In this document: piece by piece, positions 7,426-15,986 of the stretch
Position numbering within the stretch: the first letter of the stretch is position 1
Layout of the letters: each line of letters opens with the position of its first letter
Assembly (NCBI RefSeq): GCF_030268685.1
Contig: NZ_BSRQ01000032.1
Location: 1-64,000, forward strand
DNA: 64,000 nt
Direction of reading: 5' to 3'
Source: Microtetraspora sp. NBRC 13810
GTDB lineage: Bacteria > Actinomycetota > Actinomycetes > Streptosporangiales > Streptosporangiaceae
Position numbers and translations under genes: made by a program
Notes under the pieces: generated by a model
Told to the model about the DNA's origin: nothing
The model's database searches: none
What the model saw: the letters and a program-made list of their open reading frames with translations, nothing else

Positions 7426-8661
7426 TCACAGCGGGAGCCCGCCGGTGGCGGCGCTGGTCGAGCCGGTGTCCCGGTAAGCCGCGATCGTACGCTCCGCGAT
7501 GCGCATCTGGTGGATCTCGTCGGCGCCGTCGGCGAACCTGGCCCAGCGGGCGTGCTGGAACATACCGGCCAGCGGGGTGTCGGTGGAGTAGCCGAGGGCG
7601 CCGTGCACCTGGATGGCCCGGTCGACGATCCGGTTGAGGCTGTTGGCCACGAAGTGCTTGCACATCGAGACCTCGGTGCGGAAGTCCTCACCCTTGTCGA
7701 TCTTGGACGCGGCGTGCAGGACCATGAGCTTGCACTGGTAGAGCTCCATGGCGGAGTCGGCGATGAGCCACTGGACGCCCTGCTTCTCGGCCAGCAGCGA
7801 GCCGTGGCTGTACCGGTTGAGCGCCCGGTCGACCATCATGTCCAGCGCGGTCTCGGCCTGGGAGATCCACCGCATGCAGTGCGCGAGGCGGGCCGGGCCG
7901 AGGCGGTACTGGCCGAGCCGGTGGCCGTTGCCGCGTCCGCCGAGGATCTGGGTGTCCGGCACCCGCAGGTCGGTGATGACGATCTCGCTGTGCCCGGTCG
8001 AGCCGTGCATGGTCTCGATCTCGCGGACGTCGTTCCACCCTTCCTGCGGCAGGTCGACGAGGAAGGCGGTGTTCGCGCCGCGGGAGCCTTCCGGGACGTC
8101 GAGCTCGGTTCTGGCGATGAGGATGGCGAAGCTCGCCCGGCGGGCGCCGGAGATGAACCACTTGTGACCGTTGATCACCCACTCGTCGCCGTCCCGCACG
8201 GCTTTCGTCCTGATCAGAGTGGGGTCGGATCCGGCGACCTCCGGCTCGGTCATCGCGAAGCAGGAGGACGTGACGCCCTTGAGCAGCGGCTTGAGGTACT
8301 TCTCCTTCTGCGCTTCGTCGGCCCAGTGCAGCAGGGTGTGCATGTTGCCCTCGTCGGGCGCGGCGCAGTTGAGCACCCACGGGCCGAGCCTGGTCTTGGC
8401 CGCCTCGGACTGCACCATGGCCAGCGCGACGTGGCCGAGTCCCATGCCGCCGTACTCCTTCGGCATGTGCGGCAGCCAGAGTCCCTCGTCGCGGGCCTTC
8501 CGCCGCAGGTCGAAGATCACCCGCAGGTACTCCTCGCGGGAGCCGCCCGGCGACTCCGCGCCGAAGTCCTTGACCGCCGGGATGATGGTCTCCTGGACGA
8601 ACGTCCGGACCCGCCGCCGGATCTCTTCGTGCTCGGGAGCGAGTGTGAAGTCGATGGCCAT
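7426..8661 (-). CDS. Acyl-CoA dehydrogenase
   Basis: A 411-residue flavoprotein of the acyl-CoA dehydrogenase family (ACAD10/11-like length and sequence). It has the N-terminal helical domain (~1-125), the FAD/substrate motif 'CFAMTEPEVAGSDP' (~130-145), 'WVINGHKWFISGA', and a C-terminal helical domain with 'IQVHGALGYSTDTPLA' and 'ADGADEIHQMRIA'. It would oxidise an acyl-CoA at the alpha-beta bond, handing electrons to ETF. ATG 8661 is preferred over ATG 8673 because GAGGAG precedes it by four bases. It forms an operon with the SDR and diverges from a TetR regulator 98 bp away, which probably controls it. Confidence 0.93.
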   Translation of the reverse strand: MAIDFTLAPEHEEIRRRVRTFVQETIIPAVKDFGAESPGGSREEYLRVIFDLRRKARDEGLWLPHMPKEYGGMGLGHVALAMVQSEAAKTRLGPWVLNCAAPDEGNMHTLLHWADEAQKEKYLKPLLKGVTSSCFAMTEPEVAGSDPTLIRTKAVRDGDEWVINGHKWFISGARRASFAILIARTELDVPEGSRGANTAFLVDLPQEGWNDVREIETMHGSTGHSEIVITDLRVPDTQILGGRGNGHRLGQYRLGPARLAHCMRWISQAETALDMMVDRALNRYSHGSLLAEKQGVQWLIADSAMELYQCKLMVLHAASKIDKGEDFRTEVSMCKHFVANSLNRIVDRAIQVHGALGYSTDTPLAGMFQHARWARFADGADEIHQMRIAERTIAAYRDTGSTSAATGGLPL

Positions 8662-8724
8662 GAGACTCCTCACGGTTTTGATGCGACTGGCGGACGATTT
8701 GAGGCAAGTGCATGATTACGGTAA

Positions 8725-8737
8725 CGAGCGCCGCTCG
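8725..8737. promoter_or_regulatory. Candidate operator dyad between acyl-CoA dehydrogenase and TetR genes
   Basis: A perfect inverted repeat, CGAGC-gcc-GCTCG, lies in the 98-bp divergent intergenic region. It is a plausible binding site for the adjacent TetR protein, but it is short and G+C rich, so chance is not excluded. Confidence 0.3.
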
Positions 8738-8759
8738 CCGCGACAAGAGAGGTACCCGG

Positions 8760-9509
8760 ATGCCGCCGAACCCCGAGGCGACCAGCAGGCGGCTGGTCTC
8801 CGCCGCCGAACGCCTCTTCGCCGAGAGGGGCATCGACGGGGTGTCCCTGCGCGAGATCAACAGCGCGGCGGGCCAGCGCAACTCGACCGCCCTGCAGTAC
8901 CACTTCCGGGACCGGGCGGGCCTGCTCGGCGCGGTCCTGCGCAAGCACCAGCCGGAGATCGAGGTGCGGCGGCACCAGTTGCTCGACGACTACGAGTCCC
9001 GCGGGCCGCTGCCGGGCGCCGAGGCGCGCCGCGCGCTGGCCGCCGCGCTGGTCCGCCCGCTGGCCGCGAAGCTGTCCGACCCGGACGGCGGGCGGGCCTA
9101 TCTGCGGATCATGGAACAGCTCGTGCACCGGCACGATCCCCCCGTGCTGGGAGGCGCGCGGGACGACCCGGGGCAGAGCGTCAACCGGTGGCGTGAGCTG
9201 GTCGCCCCGCTGATCCCGCAGGTCGCCGTGCACCGGCTGCACCAGCGTTTCATGGCCATCCGGGTGACCTACGTCGAGCTGGCCCGGCGCGCCGACGGGC
9301 CGGCGGGCCGGGGCGACCGGCTCTTCACCAGCCACCTGATCGACGTGGTGTCCGCCGTCCTCGCCACCGAGGTCTCCGAGGAGACCGCCCGCCTGCTCGC
9401 CGAGCGTGATGCCGGACGGCGGGCCAACGGGAGCGGGGGTGAGATGAACCCGGGTGATACGGGGGATAATGTCCGGGTTCGAGATATCGCCGGAACGGAG
9501 CTGTCGTGA
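8760..9509 (+). CDS. TetR-family transcriptional regulator
   Basis: A 249-residue regulator. The TetR helix-turn-helix is near the N-terminus: 'RLVSAAERLFAERGIDGVSLREI' then 'STALQYHFRDRAGLLGAVL', residues ~8-60. A helical ligand domain follows. ATG 8760 is preferred (AGAGAGG upstream, and the N-terminus begins just before the first helix); ATG 8712 would add 16 residues. Divergence from the acyl-CoA dehydrogenase-SDR operon suggests it represses that operon and responds to an acyl-CoA or its substrate (inference). Its stop overlaps the start of the next gene as GTGA, so it may also co-transcribe the PPOX gene and possibly cobL-cobM. Confidence 0.9.
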   Translation: MPPNPEATSRRLVSAAERLFAERGIDGVSLREINSAAGQRNSTALQYHFRDRAGLLGAVLRKHQPEIEVRRHQLLDDYESRGPLPGAEARRALAAALVRPLAAKLSDPDGGRAYLRIMEQLVHRHDPPVLGGARDDPGQSVNRWRELVAPLIPQVAVHRLHQRFMAIRVTYVELARRADGPAGRGDRLFTSHLIDVVSAVLATEVSEETARLLAERDAGRRANGSGGEMNPGDTGDNVRVRDIAGTELS

Positions 9510-9931
9510 CGCCAGCCGCATCGCCCCGCACGCCCCTCGACCTGCGGGCGCGAGGCGAGGGGTTCGCCGAGTTCTGGCGGGAACGGCACTTGTGCACCCT
9601 GACCGGGGTCCGCCCGGACGGGACGCCGCACGTCGTGCCGGTGGGGGTCACCCTCGATCTCGGCACGGCGATCGCCCGGGTCATCACCTCCGGCACCTCG
9701 TACAAGGCGCGCACGCTGGCCGCCGCCGGAGCCGAGGGCGCCCCGGTGGCGGTCTGCCAGGTGGACGGGCGGCGCTGGTCCACCCTGGAGGGCCGCGCGG
9801 TCGTCAGGAACGAGCCCGAGGTGGTCGCCGACGCCGAGCGCAGGTACGCGGAGCGTTACCGGACGCCGCGGGAGAACCCGGCCAGAGTGGTGATCGAGAT
9901 CACCGTCACCAGGGTGCTGGGCAACGTCTGA
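9506..9931 (+). CDS. PPOX-class flavin/F420-dependent protein
   Basis: A 141-residue split-barrel protein of the pyridoxamine-5'-phosphate oxidase superfamily. Typical signs are 'LCTLTGVRPDGTPHVVPVGVTLD', 'TSYKARTLAA' and 'VCQVDGRRWSTLEGRAVV'. Actinobacterial members of this type bind F420 or FMN and reduce or bind diverse substrates. The start is GTG 9506, overlapping the TetR stop by four bases (CGGAG upstream). Its stop lies one base before the cobL start, so it is probably translated from the same mRNA as cobL. A role in cobalamin synthesis is not established; co-transcription is the only link. Confidence 0.85.
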   Translation: MTPAASPRTPLDLRARGEGFAEFWRERHLCTLTGVRPDGTPHVVPVGVTLDLGTAIARVITSGTSYKARTLAAAGAEGAPVAVCQVDGRRWSTLEGRAVVRNEPEVVADAERRYAERYRTPRENPARVVIEITVTRVLGNV

Positions 9932-9932
9932 C

Positions 9933-11213
9933 ATGTCCGAGGTGATCAACGTCGTCGGGATCGGCGCCGACGGCTGGCAGGGCCTGTCCGCGCGTGCCCG
10001 GGAAGAGGTGCTCGGCGCCGAGGTGCTGCTGGGCGGAGCCCGCCAGCTCGGTCTGGTGCCCGGCACCGGGGCCGAGCGGGTGACGTGGCCTTCGCCGATG
10101 CTGCCCGCGCTCCCCCGGCTGCTCGGCGAGCACGCCGGGCGCAGGGTGTGCGTGCTGGCCAGCGGCGACCCGATGTTCTTCGGCGTCGGCGCGACCCTGG
10201 CCCGGATACTCGGCCCCGAGCGGCTGCGGGTGCACCCGCATCCGTCCTCGCTGTCCCTCGCCTGCGCCCGGCTCGGCTGGCCGGCCGAGGAGGTCGAGGT
10301 GGTGAGCCTGGTGGGCCGCCCGGACTCGCTGCTGCACCCGGCGGTCCTGCCCGGCCGCAGGGTGCTGGTGCTGAGCGCGGACGGCGGCACCCCGGCCCGG
10401 GTCGCCGCGCTGCTGACCGCCCGCGGCTACGGCGCCAGCCCGATGACCGTGCTGTCCGGCCTGGGGTCCGCCGCCGAGGCCCGCCTCACCGGTACGGCCG
10501 GCGGCTGGGACCACTCCGGCGCCCCCGCCCTGAACGTGGTCGCCGTCGAATGCCTGCCCGACCCCGGCACCGCCGCGCTCCCCCGCGTCCCCGGCCTGCC
10601 CGACGACGCCTTCGAGCACGACGGCCAGCTCACCAAGCGCGAGGTGCGCGCGGTCACCCTGTCCAGGCTGGCCCCGGTCCCCGGCGAGCTGCTGTGGGAC
10701 GTCGGCGCCGGGGCGGGCAGCGTGGCCGTCGAGTGGATGCGCACCCACCCGTCTTGCCGGGCGGTCGCCGTGGAGAGCCACCCGGACCGGGCGGCGCGCG
10801 CCGCGCGGAACGCCGGCGCCCTCGGCGTGCCCGGACTGGAGGTCGTGGTGGGGGCCGCCCCCGGCGCGCTGGCCGGGCTGCCCGCGCCGGACGCCGTCTT
10901 CGTGGGCGGCGGCGCGACCGCCCCCGGCCTGCTCGACACGTGCTGGGACGCGCTGCGCCCCGGCGGCAGGCTGGTCGCCAACGCGGTGACCCTGGAGTCG
11001 GAGACCGTCCTCGCCGCCTGGTACGGCAGGCACGGCGGCGACCTGGTCCGGCTGACGGTGGGCCGCGCGTCCCCGGTGGGCGGCTTCACCGGCTGGCGGA
11101 CGATGATGCCGGTGACCATCTGGTCCGCGACCAAGAACGCGACCATGAACGCGGTCGAGAACGCGGTCGAGAACGAGGAAGCGTCCGGGGCGAGAGGCGA
11201 GGAGTTGCCGTGA
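9933..11213 (+). CDS. cobL: Precorrin-6Y C5,15-methyltransferase (decarboxylating), CbiE-CbiT fusion
   Basis: A 426-residue bifunctional enzyme of corrin synthesis. It methylates C5 and C15 and decarboxylates the C12 acetate side chain. The N-terminal CbiE half (~1-200) begins 'VVGIGADGWQGLS' with 'SGDPMFFGVG'. The C-terminal CbiT half begins 'LTKREVRAVTLSRL' and has the SAM motif 'LLWDVGAGAGSVAVEW'. The last ~25 residues are an unusual Asn/Ala/Glu-rich tail built from short DNA repeats (AACGCG-type). ATG 9933 is one base after the PPOX stop; the 3' end overlaps cobM as GTGA. Uses SAM; cytoplasmic. Confidence 0.95.
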   Translation: MSEVINVVGIGADGWQGLSARAREEVLGAEVLLGGARQLGLVPGTGAERVTWPSPMLPALPRLLGEHAGRRVCVLASGDPMFFGVGATLARILGPERLRVHPHPSSLSLACARLGWPAEEVEVVSLVGRPDSLLHPAVLPGRRVLVLSADGGTPARVAALLTARGYGASPMTVLSGLGSAAEARLTGTAGGWDHSGAPALNVVAVECLPDPGTAALPRVPGLPDDAFEHDGQLTKREVRAVTLSRLAPVPGELLWDVGAGAGSVAVEWMRTHPSCRAVAVESHPDRAARAARNAGALGVPGLEVVVGAAPGALAGLPAPDAVFVGGGATAPGLLDTCWDALRPGGRLVANAVTLESETVLAAWYGRHGGDLVRLTVGRASPVGGFTGWRTMMPVTIWSATKNATMNAVENAVENEEASGARGEELP

Positions 11214-11953
11214 CCGTGTACTTCGTCGGGGCGGGGCCGGGGGCGGCCGATCTCATCACCGTGCGCGGGCAGCGGGTGATCGCGTCCGCGCCGGTGTGCC
11301 TCTACGCGGGCTCGCTGGTGCCGGAGGAACTGCTCGCGTCCTGCCCGCCGGGGGCCAGGCTGGTGGACACCGCCCGGCTGAACCTGGACGAGATCGTCGC
11401 CGAGATGCTCGCCGCGCACGCCGCCGGGCTGGACGTGGCCCGGTTGCACTCGGGCGACCCTTCGGTGTTCAGCGCGATGGCCGAGCAGATGCGCCGGCTC
11501 GACGCGCACGGCGTGCCGTACGACGTCGTGCCCGGGGTGCCCGCCTTCGCGGCGGCGGCGGCGACGCTGAAGCGGGAGCTGACCGTGCCCGGGGTGGGGC
11601 AGACGATCGTCCTCACCCGTACGGCGGCGCGGGCCACCCCGATGCCGGACGGCGAGGACCTGGCCACGCTCGGCGCGAGCGGCGCGACGATGGTCCTGCA
11701 CCTGGCCGTGCAGCGGATCGACGAGGTCGCCGCGGAGCTGCTGCCGTCCTACGGGCCGGACTGCCCGGTCGCCGTGGTGGCCAGGGCGAGCAGGGACGAC
11801 GAGCTGGTCGTGCGGGGTTCGCTGGCGGACATCGCCGGACTGGTGCGCGCCGCCGGGGTGCGGCGCACGGCCGTGATCGTCGTCGGCCGGGTGCTCACCG
11901 CCGCCGCCTTCCCCGACAGCCACCTCTACTCGGCGGCCCGATGCCGGGACTGA
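11210..11953 (+). CDS. cobM: Precorrin-4 C11-methyltransferase
   Basis: A 247-residue SAM-dependent tetrapyrrole methylase that adds the C11 methyl group. Family marks are 'YFVGAGPGAADLITVRG' at the N-terminus, 'LHSGDPSVFSAMAEQMRRL', 'VPGVPAFAAAAA' and 'TMVLHLAVQRID'. The GTG start at 11210 overlaps the cobL stop (GTGA) and has GAGGAG six bases upstream. The long open frame that extends back through cobL is out of frame with it and is not coding. The 3' end overlaps the convergent cbiD gene by 28 bp. Confidence 0.95.
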   Translation: MTVYFVGAGPGAADLITVRGQRVIASAPVCLYAGSLVPEELLASCPPGARLVDTARLNLDEIVAEMLAAHAAGLDVARLHSGDPSVFSAMAEQMRRLDAHGVPYDVVPGVPAFAAAAATLKRELTVPGVGQTIVLTRTAARATPMPDGEDLATLGASGATMVLHLAVQRIDEVAAELLPSYGPDCPVAVVARASRDDELVVRGSLADIAGLVRAAGVRRTAVIVVGRVLTAAAFPDSHLYSAARCRD

Positions 11954-13026
11954 GTCCCCGCGCGGCCCACGATGACGCCCGCCCGGTCGATCACCACGAC
12001 ATCCGTCTCGACCGGCGCGCCGCGCAGCACCTCGACGGCGGTGCGCAGGGCGCGTTCGGCGATGAGGTCGCCGAGCGGCAGTCCCTCCTCCTGGCACAGC
12101 CGCAGCGCGTGCAGGGCGGTGTTCGCCTCGCCGACGCGCCCGGCCAGCGCGGCGGACGCGCCGGCCTCCAGGGCGAGCGAGGCGAGCAGCGCGGGGTTCA
12201 CCTGGGAGCGGCCGGAGTGCAGGTCGAGGTGGCCGTCGGCGAGCTTGGACAGCTTCCCGACGCCGCCCGCGACGGTGAGCCGCGGCACGGGATGGCGGCG
12301 CACGTACTTCAGGACGGCCCCGGCGAAGTCGCCCATGTCGAGGAGGGCGTCCTCGGGCAGGCCGTACAGCTCGGCGGCGACGCGTTCGGAGGTGCTGCCG
12401 GTGCATCCCGCGACGTGCGTCCGCCCGGCGGCCCGCGCCACGTCGACGCCGCGCCGGATGCTGTCGATCCACGCCGAGCACGAATAGGGCACCACGACCC
12501 CGGTCGTGCCCAGGATGGACAGTCCGCCCAGGATGCCGAGCCTCGGGTTCCAGGTACGGCGGGCCAGTTCCTCCCCGCCCTCGACGGAGATCTCCACGAC
12601 GACGTCCCCGGTGCCGCCGTGCCGGGCGGCCACCTCGGCGACGTGGTCGCGCATCATCGCCCTGGGCACCGGGTTGATCGCCGGTTCGCCCACGTCCAGC
12701 GGCAGGCCGGGTTTGGTCACGGTGCCCACGCCGGGCCCCGCGGCGAACGTCACGCCGGAGCCGGGGACGCCGTGCCGTACGGTCACGGAGACCACCGCGC
12801 CGTGTGTGACATCCGGGTCGTCGCCGGCGTCCTTCACCACGGCGGCGGACGCCTCGCCGTCGCCGAGGCGTTCCCTGGCCAGGGCGAAGGCCGGACGCTG
12901 TCCCTTGGGCAGCAGGATACGCACCGGGTCGGGGAAGTCGCCGGTGAGCAGGGCGGTGTAGGCGGCGGTGGTCGCGGCGGTCGCGCACGCGCCGGTCGTC
13001 CACCCGTACCGCAGGGGGCCGCTCAC
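11926..13026 (-). CDS. cbiD: Cobalt-precorrin-5B C1-methyltransferase CbiD
   Basis: A 366-residue CbiD. Signatures: 'GWTTGACATAATTAAY' at the N-terminus, 'GEPAINPVPRAMMRDHV', 'GVVVPYSCSAWIDSIRRG', 'GCTGSTSERVAA' and 'GGVGKLSKLADGHLDLHSGRSQV'. It methylates C1 using SAM. CbiD belongs to the oxygen-independent route, where CobF does the job in the classical aerobic route. Its coexistence here with CobG and CobN means the pathway is a hybrid, a known actinobacterial arrangement. It is transcribed opposite to cobL-cobM and overlaps the cobM 3' end. It diverges from cobK with only 35 bp between starts, so the two must share promoter DNA. Confidence 0.95.
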   Translation of the reverse strand: MSGPLRYGWTTGACATAATTAAYTALLTGDFPDPVRILLPKGQRPAFALARERLGDGEASAAVVKDAGDDPDVTHGAVVSVTVRHGVPGSGVTFAAGPGVGTVTKPGLPLDVGEPAINPVPRAMMRDHVAEVAARHGGTGDVVVEISVEGGEELARRTWNPRLGILGGLSILGTTGVVVPYSCSAWIDSIRRGVDVARAAGRTHVAGCTGSTSERVAAELYGLPEDALLDMGDFAGAVLKYVRRHPVPRLTVAGGVGKLSKLADGHLDLHSGRSQVNPALLASLALEAGASAALAGRVGEANTALHALRLCQEEGLPLGDLIAERALRTAVEVLRGAPVETDVVVIDRAGVIVGRAGTQSRHRAAE

Positions 13027-13061
13027 CGCTGCTCCCCCGTGGTCACGTCGAGAGGGGTCGC

Positions 13062-13802
13062 ATGAGCCGGGTGCTCATTCTGGGCGGCACGGCCGAGGCG
13101 CGCGGGCTGGCCGCCGCGCTGGCCGGGACGCCGGGGCTGCGCGTGGTGTCGTCGCTGGCCGGGCGGGTGAGCAACCCGCGGCTGCCGGTCGGCGAGGTGC
13201 GCGAGGGCGGCTTCGGCGGGGCCGCCGGCCTGGCCGCCTACCTGCGCGAACACGCCGTGGACGCGCTGGTGGACGCGACCCATCCGTTCGCGGCCAGGAT
13301 GACCGCCTCCGCCGTCGAGGCCGCCGCCCTGACCGGTACGCCGCTGCTGGTGCTGCGCCGTCCCGGCTGGCGGGAGGGGCCCGGCGACCGGTGGCACTGG
13401 ACGCCGGGGCTCGCGGAGGCGGCCGGGCTGCTGCCCGGCCTCGGGGAGCGGGTGTTCCTGACGACCGGCCGCCGGAGCGTGCCGGTGTTCGCCGGGCTCG
13501 ACCTGTGGTTCCTGCTCAGATCGGTCGATCCGCCGGGGCCGCCGCTGCCCCGCCGGTCGCTGGTGCTGCTCGCCCGCGGGCCGTACACGCTGGAGGGTGA
13601 GCTCGCGCTCATCCGGGAGCACCGGGTGGACGTGCTGGTGACCAAGGACAGCGGCGGCGAGATGACCACCGCGAAGCTGGCCGCGGCCCGCGAGCTGGGC
13701 CTGCCCGTGGTGGTCGTGCGCCGGCCGCCCGCACCGGAGGGCGTCCCCCTGGTGGCGGACGTGGCGGGGGCGGCGTCCTGGGTCGCCGGTCATGCCGGGT
13801 AG
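13062..13802 (+). CDS. cobK: Precorrin-6A reductase
   Basis: A 246-residue NADPH-dependent reductase that converts precorrin-6A to dihydro-precorrin-6A. It starts 'VLILGGTAEARGLAAAL', has 'SLAGRVSNPRLPVGEVREGGFGG', 'LVDATHPFAARMTASA' and 'VLVTKDSGGEMTTAKLAAAREL' (family motif TKxSGxxGGxxxKxxAA). ATG 13062 is preceded by GAGAGGGG. It diverges from cbiD and its last 13 bp overlap the convergent cobIJ gene. Confidence 0.95.
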   Translation: MSRVLILGGTAEARGLAAALAGTPGLRVVSSLAGRVSNPRLPVGEVREGGFGGAAGLAAYLREHAVDALVDATHPFAARMTASAVEAAALTGTPLLVLRRPGWREGPGDRWHWTPGLAEAAGLLPGLGERVFLTTGRRSVPVFAGLDLWFLLRSVDPPGPPLPRRSLVLLARGPYTLEGELALIREHRVDVLVTKDSGGEMTTAKLAAARELGLPVVVVRRPPAPEGVPLVADVAGAASWVAGHAG

Positions 13803-15298
13803 CGCCGCGGCGTGTAGACCACCTGCCTGCCGTCCCGTTCGGTGACCCGCGTGGTGGAGGAGCCGACGATGAGCAGGCAGCGCATGTCCACCTCGGCCGG
13901 GTCGAGCGTGCCCAGCGTGACGACCCGCACGCTCTCCTGCGCGCCGCCGACATCCCGCCCGATGACCACCGGCGTCTCCGGGGCCCGGTGTTCGAGGATC
14001 AGGTCCCGGGCCGCGGCCACCTGCCACGTACGGCTGCGCGAGGCCGGGTTGTAGATCGCGAGAACCAGGTCGGCGGAGGCGGCGGCGGTGATCCTGGCGG
14101 CCACCACGTCCCACGGCTTGAGCAGGTCCGACAGCGACAGCACGCAGTAGTCGTGACCCAGCGGCGCGCCCGCCCTGCTCGCCACCGCCTGGGCGGCGGT
14201 CAGGCCGGGCAGCACCCGCACCTCCACTCCGGCGAACTTCGGCTCGGCCGCCACCTCCAGCACCGCGCTCGCCATCGCGAACACGCCCGGGTCGCCGGAG
14301 GACACCACGGCCACCCGGGAACCCGCGGCGGCCAGCTCCAGCGCGTGCGCGGCCCGTTCCGCCTCCACCCGGTTGTCGGTGGGGTGGCGGCGCTGGCGCG
14401 GGTTGGCCGGCACCCGGTCCAGGTAGGGGCCGTAGCCGACCAGGACGTCCGCGGCGGTGAGCGCGTCCTGCGCCTCCGGGGTCAGCCACGGCCGCCCGGC
14501 CGGGCCGAGCCCCACGACGACGACCTCGCCTGGCCCGGCGGTCCGCTCCGGCTCCGCGACGGGAACCTGCGCGGTGAGCGGGCTCGGCAGCAGCGCCAGC
14601 GAGAAGTACGGCACCGTGGCCGGATCCACCCCGGCCAGCGGCTCGATCCGCTGGCCGGAAGTGGTGGCCCGTTCGACGTACCACGCCTCGTCCAGCCGGC
14701 CGGCCGCCTCCAGCGCGGAACGCACCTTCTCGAAGGTCCGGCCGAGCTTGAGCACCGCCGCCGAGTCGGTCCCGGCGAGCCGCTCGGCCAGCACGTCGGC
14801 GGGGAGCGTGCCGGGCAGCACGGTCAGCGTCTCGTCGCGTTCGACCAGCGGCCGGCCGAGCACCGCCGACGCGCCGCTGACCGAGGTGACGCCGGGCACC
14901 ACCTCGGTGGGGTACCGGTGGGCGAGCCGCTTGTGCATGTGCATGTAGGAGCCGTAGAAGAGCGGGTCGCCCTCGCAGAGCACCACCACGTCCCGCCCCG
15001 CGTCCAGGTGGACGGCGAGCCGGGCGGCGCACTCCACGTAGAAGTCGTCCAGCGCGCCCTGGTAGCCGCCCGGGTGGTCGGTGGTCTCCGTGGTGACCGG
15101 GTAGATCAGCGGCTCCTCGACCTGGTCGCCGCGCAGGTACGGCAGGGCGACCGATCTGGCGATGCTGCGGCCGTGCCGGGCACTGTGGTAGGCGATCACG
15201 TCGGCCTCGCCGAGCAGGCGGGCGGCCTTCACCGTCACCAGCTCGGGGTCCCCCGGTCCCAGCCCCACCCCGTACAGGCGTCCGGGGGTTTCGGTCAT
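13790..15298 (-). CDS. cobIJ: Precorrin-2 C20-methyltransferase / precorrin-3B C17-methyltransferase fusion
   Basis: A 502-residue CobI-CobJ fusion, a common actinobacterial form. The CobI half (~1-245) has 'YGVGLGPGDPELVTVKA', 'CEGDPLFYGSYMHMHKRL' and 'VPGVTSVSGASA'. The CobJ half (~250-502) has 'VVVGLGPAGRPWLTPEA', 'SSGDPGVFAMASAVLE' and 'VLSLSDLLKPWDVVAARI'. It methylates C20, then after CobG action methylates C17 with ring contraction. ATG 15298 has AGGAGTG seven bases upstream. It is the last gene of the cobG-cobH-cobIJ operon; its 3' end overlaps convergent cobK by 13 bp. Confidence 0.95.
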   Translation of the reverse strand: MTETPGRLYGVGLGPGDPELVTVKAARLLGEADVIAYHSARHGRSIARSVALPYLRGDQVEEPLIYPVTTETTDHPGGYQGALDDFYVECAARLAVHLDAGRDVVVLCEGDPLFYGSYMHMHKRLAHRYPTEVVPGVTSVSGASAVLGRPLVERDETLTVLPGTLPADVLAERLAGTDSAAVLKLGRTFEKVRSALEAAGRLDEAWYVERATTSGQRIEPLAGVDPATVPYFSLALLPSPLTAQVPVAEPERTAGPGEVVVVGLGPAGRPWLTPEAQDALTAADVLVGYGPYLDRVPANPRQRRHPTDNRVEAERAAHALELAAAGSRVAVVSSGDPGVFAMASAVLEVAAEPKFAGVEVRVLPGLTAAQAVASRAGAPLGHDYCVLSLSDLLKPWDVVAARITAAASADLVLAIYNPASRSRTWQVAAARDLILEHRAPETPVVIGRDVGGAQESVRVVTLGTLDPAEVDMRCLLIVGSSTTRVTERDGRQVVYTPRRYPA

Positions 15299-15303
15299 GA
15301 TGT

Positions 15304-15930
15304 TCACTCCTCTTCGCTGGCGATGGCGTTGATCGCCGCCGCGGCCATCGCGCTGCCGCCCCTGCGGCCGTGCACCACCAGGTGTTCCAGGCCGGACGGG
15401 TGCTCGGCCAGGGCCTGCTTGGACTCCGCCGCCCCGATGAACCCGACCGGCACGCCCACCACCGCGGCCGGGCGTCCCGCGCCCTCCGCCACCATTTCGA
15501 GCAGCCGGAACAGCGCCGTCGGCGCGTTCCCGATCGCGACCACCGCGCCGTCGAGGCGGTCCCGCCACAGCTCCAGCGCAGCGGCGCTGCGCGTGGTGCC
15601 CAGCCGCCGCGCCAGCTCCGGCACCTCGGGGTCGCCCAGCGTGCACAGCACCTCGTTGGCCGCGGGCAGCCGGCGCCGGGTCACCCCGGAGGCCACCATC
15701 ATCGCGTCGCACAACACCGGCGCCCCGTCCCGCAACGCCCGCCGCGCCACCGTCACGACCTCCGGCGACCAGGCCAGGTCGTCCACCAGATCCACCATGC
15801 CGCAGGCGTGCACCATCCGCACCGCCACCTGGGCGACCCCGGCGGGCATCCCGCTCAGATCCGTCTCGGCCCTGATCGTGGCGAAGGACCTGCGGTAGAT
15901 CTCCGCCCCGTCCCTGACGTAGTCGATCAT
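15304..15930 (-). CDS. cobH: Precorrin-8X methylmutase
   Basis: A 208-residue enzyme that moves the C11 methyl to C12, giving hydrogenobyrinic acid. It has '[20 protein letters not shown]' at the N-terminus, '[16 protein letters not shown]' with the catalytic histidine, '[16 protein letters not shown]', '[12 protein letters not shown]' and '[17 protein letters not shown]'. ATG 15930 is preferred: AGAAGGGA sits just upstream and homologues start here. ATG 15963 is in frame and would add 11 residues; it overlaps the end of an eight-codon mini-ORF that starts at 15986 behind AGGAGG. The gene lies between cobG and cobIJ; the cobIJ start is 5 bp after its stop. Confidence 0.94.
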   Translation of the reverse strand: MIDYVRDGAEIYRRSFATIRAETDLSGMPAGVAQVAVRMVHACGMVDLVDDLAWSPEVVTVARRALRDGAPVLCDAMMVASGVTRRRLPAANEVLCTLGDPEVPELARRLGTTRSAAALELWRDRLDGAVVAIGNAPTALFRLLEMVAEGAGRPAAVVGVPVGFIGAAESKQALAEHPSGLEHLVVHGRRGGSAMAAAAINAIASEEE

Positions 15931-15959
15931 CTTTCCCTTCTGAGGGTGGTCGGTCGGGC

Positions 15960-15986
15960 TCATCGGCCGTGGGCGGCGCCGGTCAT
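15960..15986 (-). CDS. Possible eight-codon coupling mini-ORF between cobG and cobH
   Basis: ATG 15986 overlaps the cobG stop as ATGA and is preceded by a very good AGGAGG at five bases. It would read MTGAAHGR and stop at TGA 15962-15960, itself overlapping the in-frame cobH ATG at 15963. It may be a translational-coupling device, or the remnant of an older cobH start. No protein function is implied. Confidence 0.3.
   Translation of the reverse strand: MTGAAHGR

Noticed and set aside
10085-11209. 375-codon upstream extension of cobM
   Set aside because: It is an out-of-frame reading of cobL; the CobM domain starts at GTG 11210.
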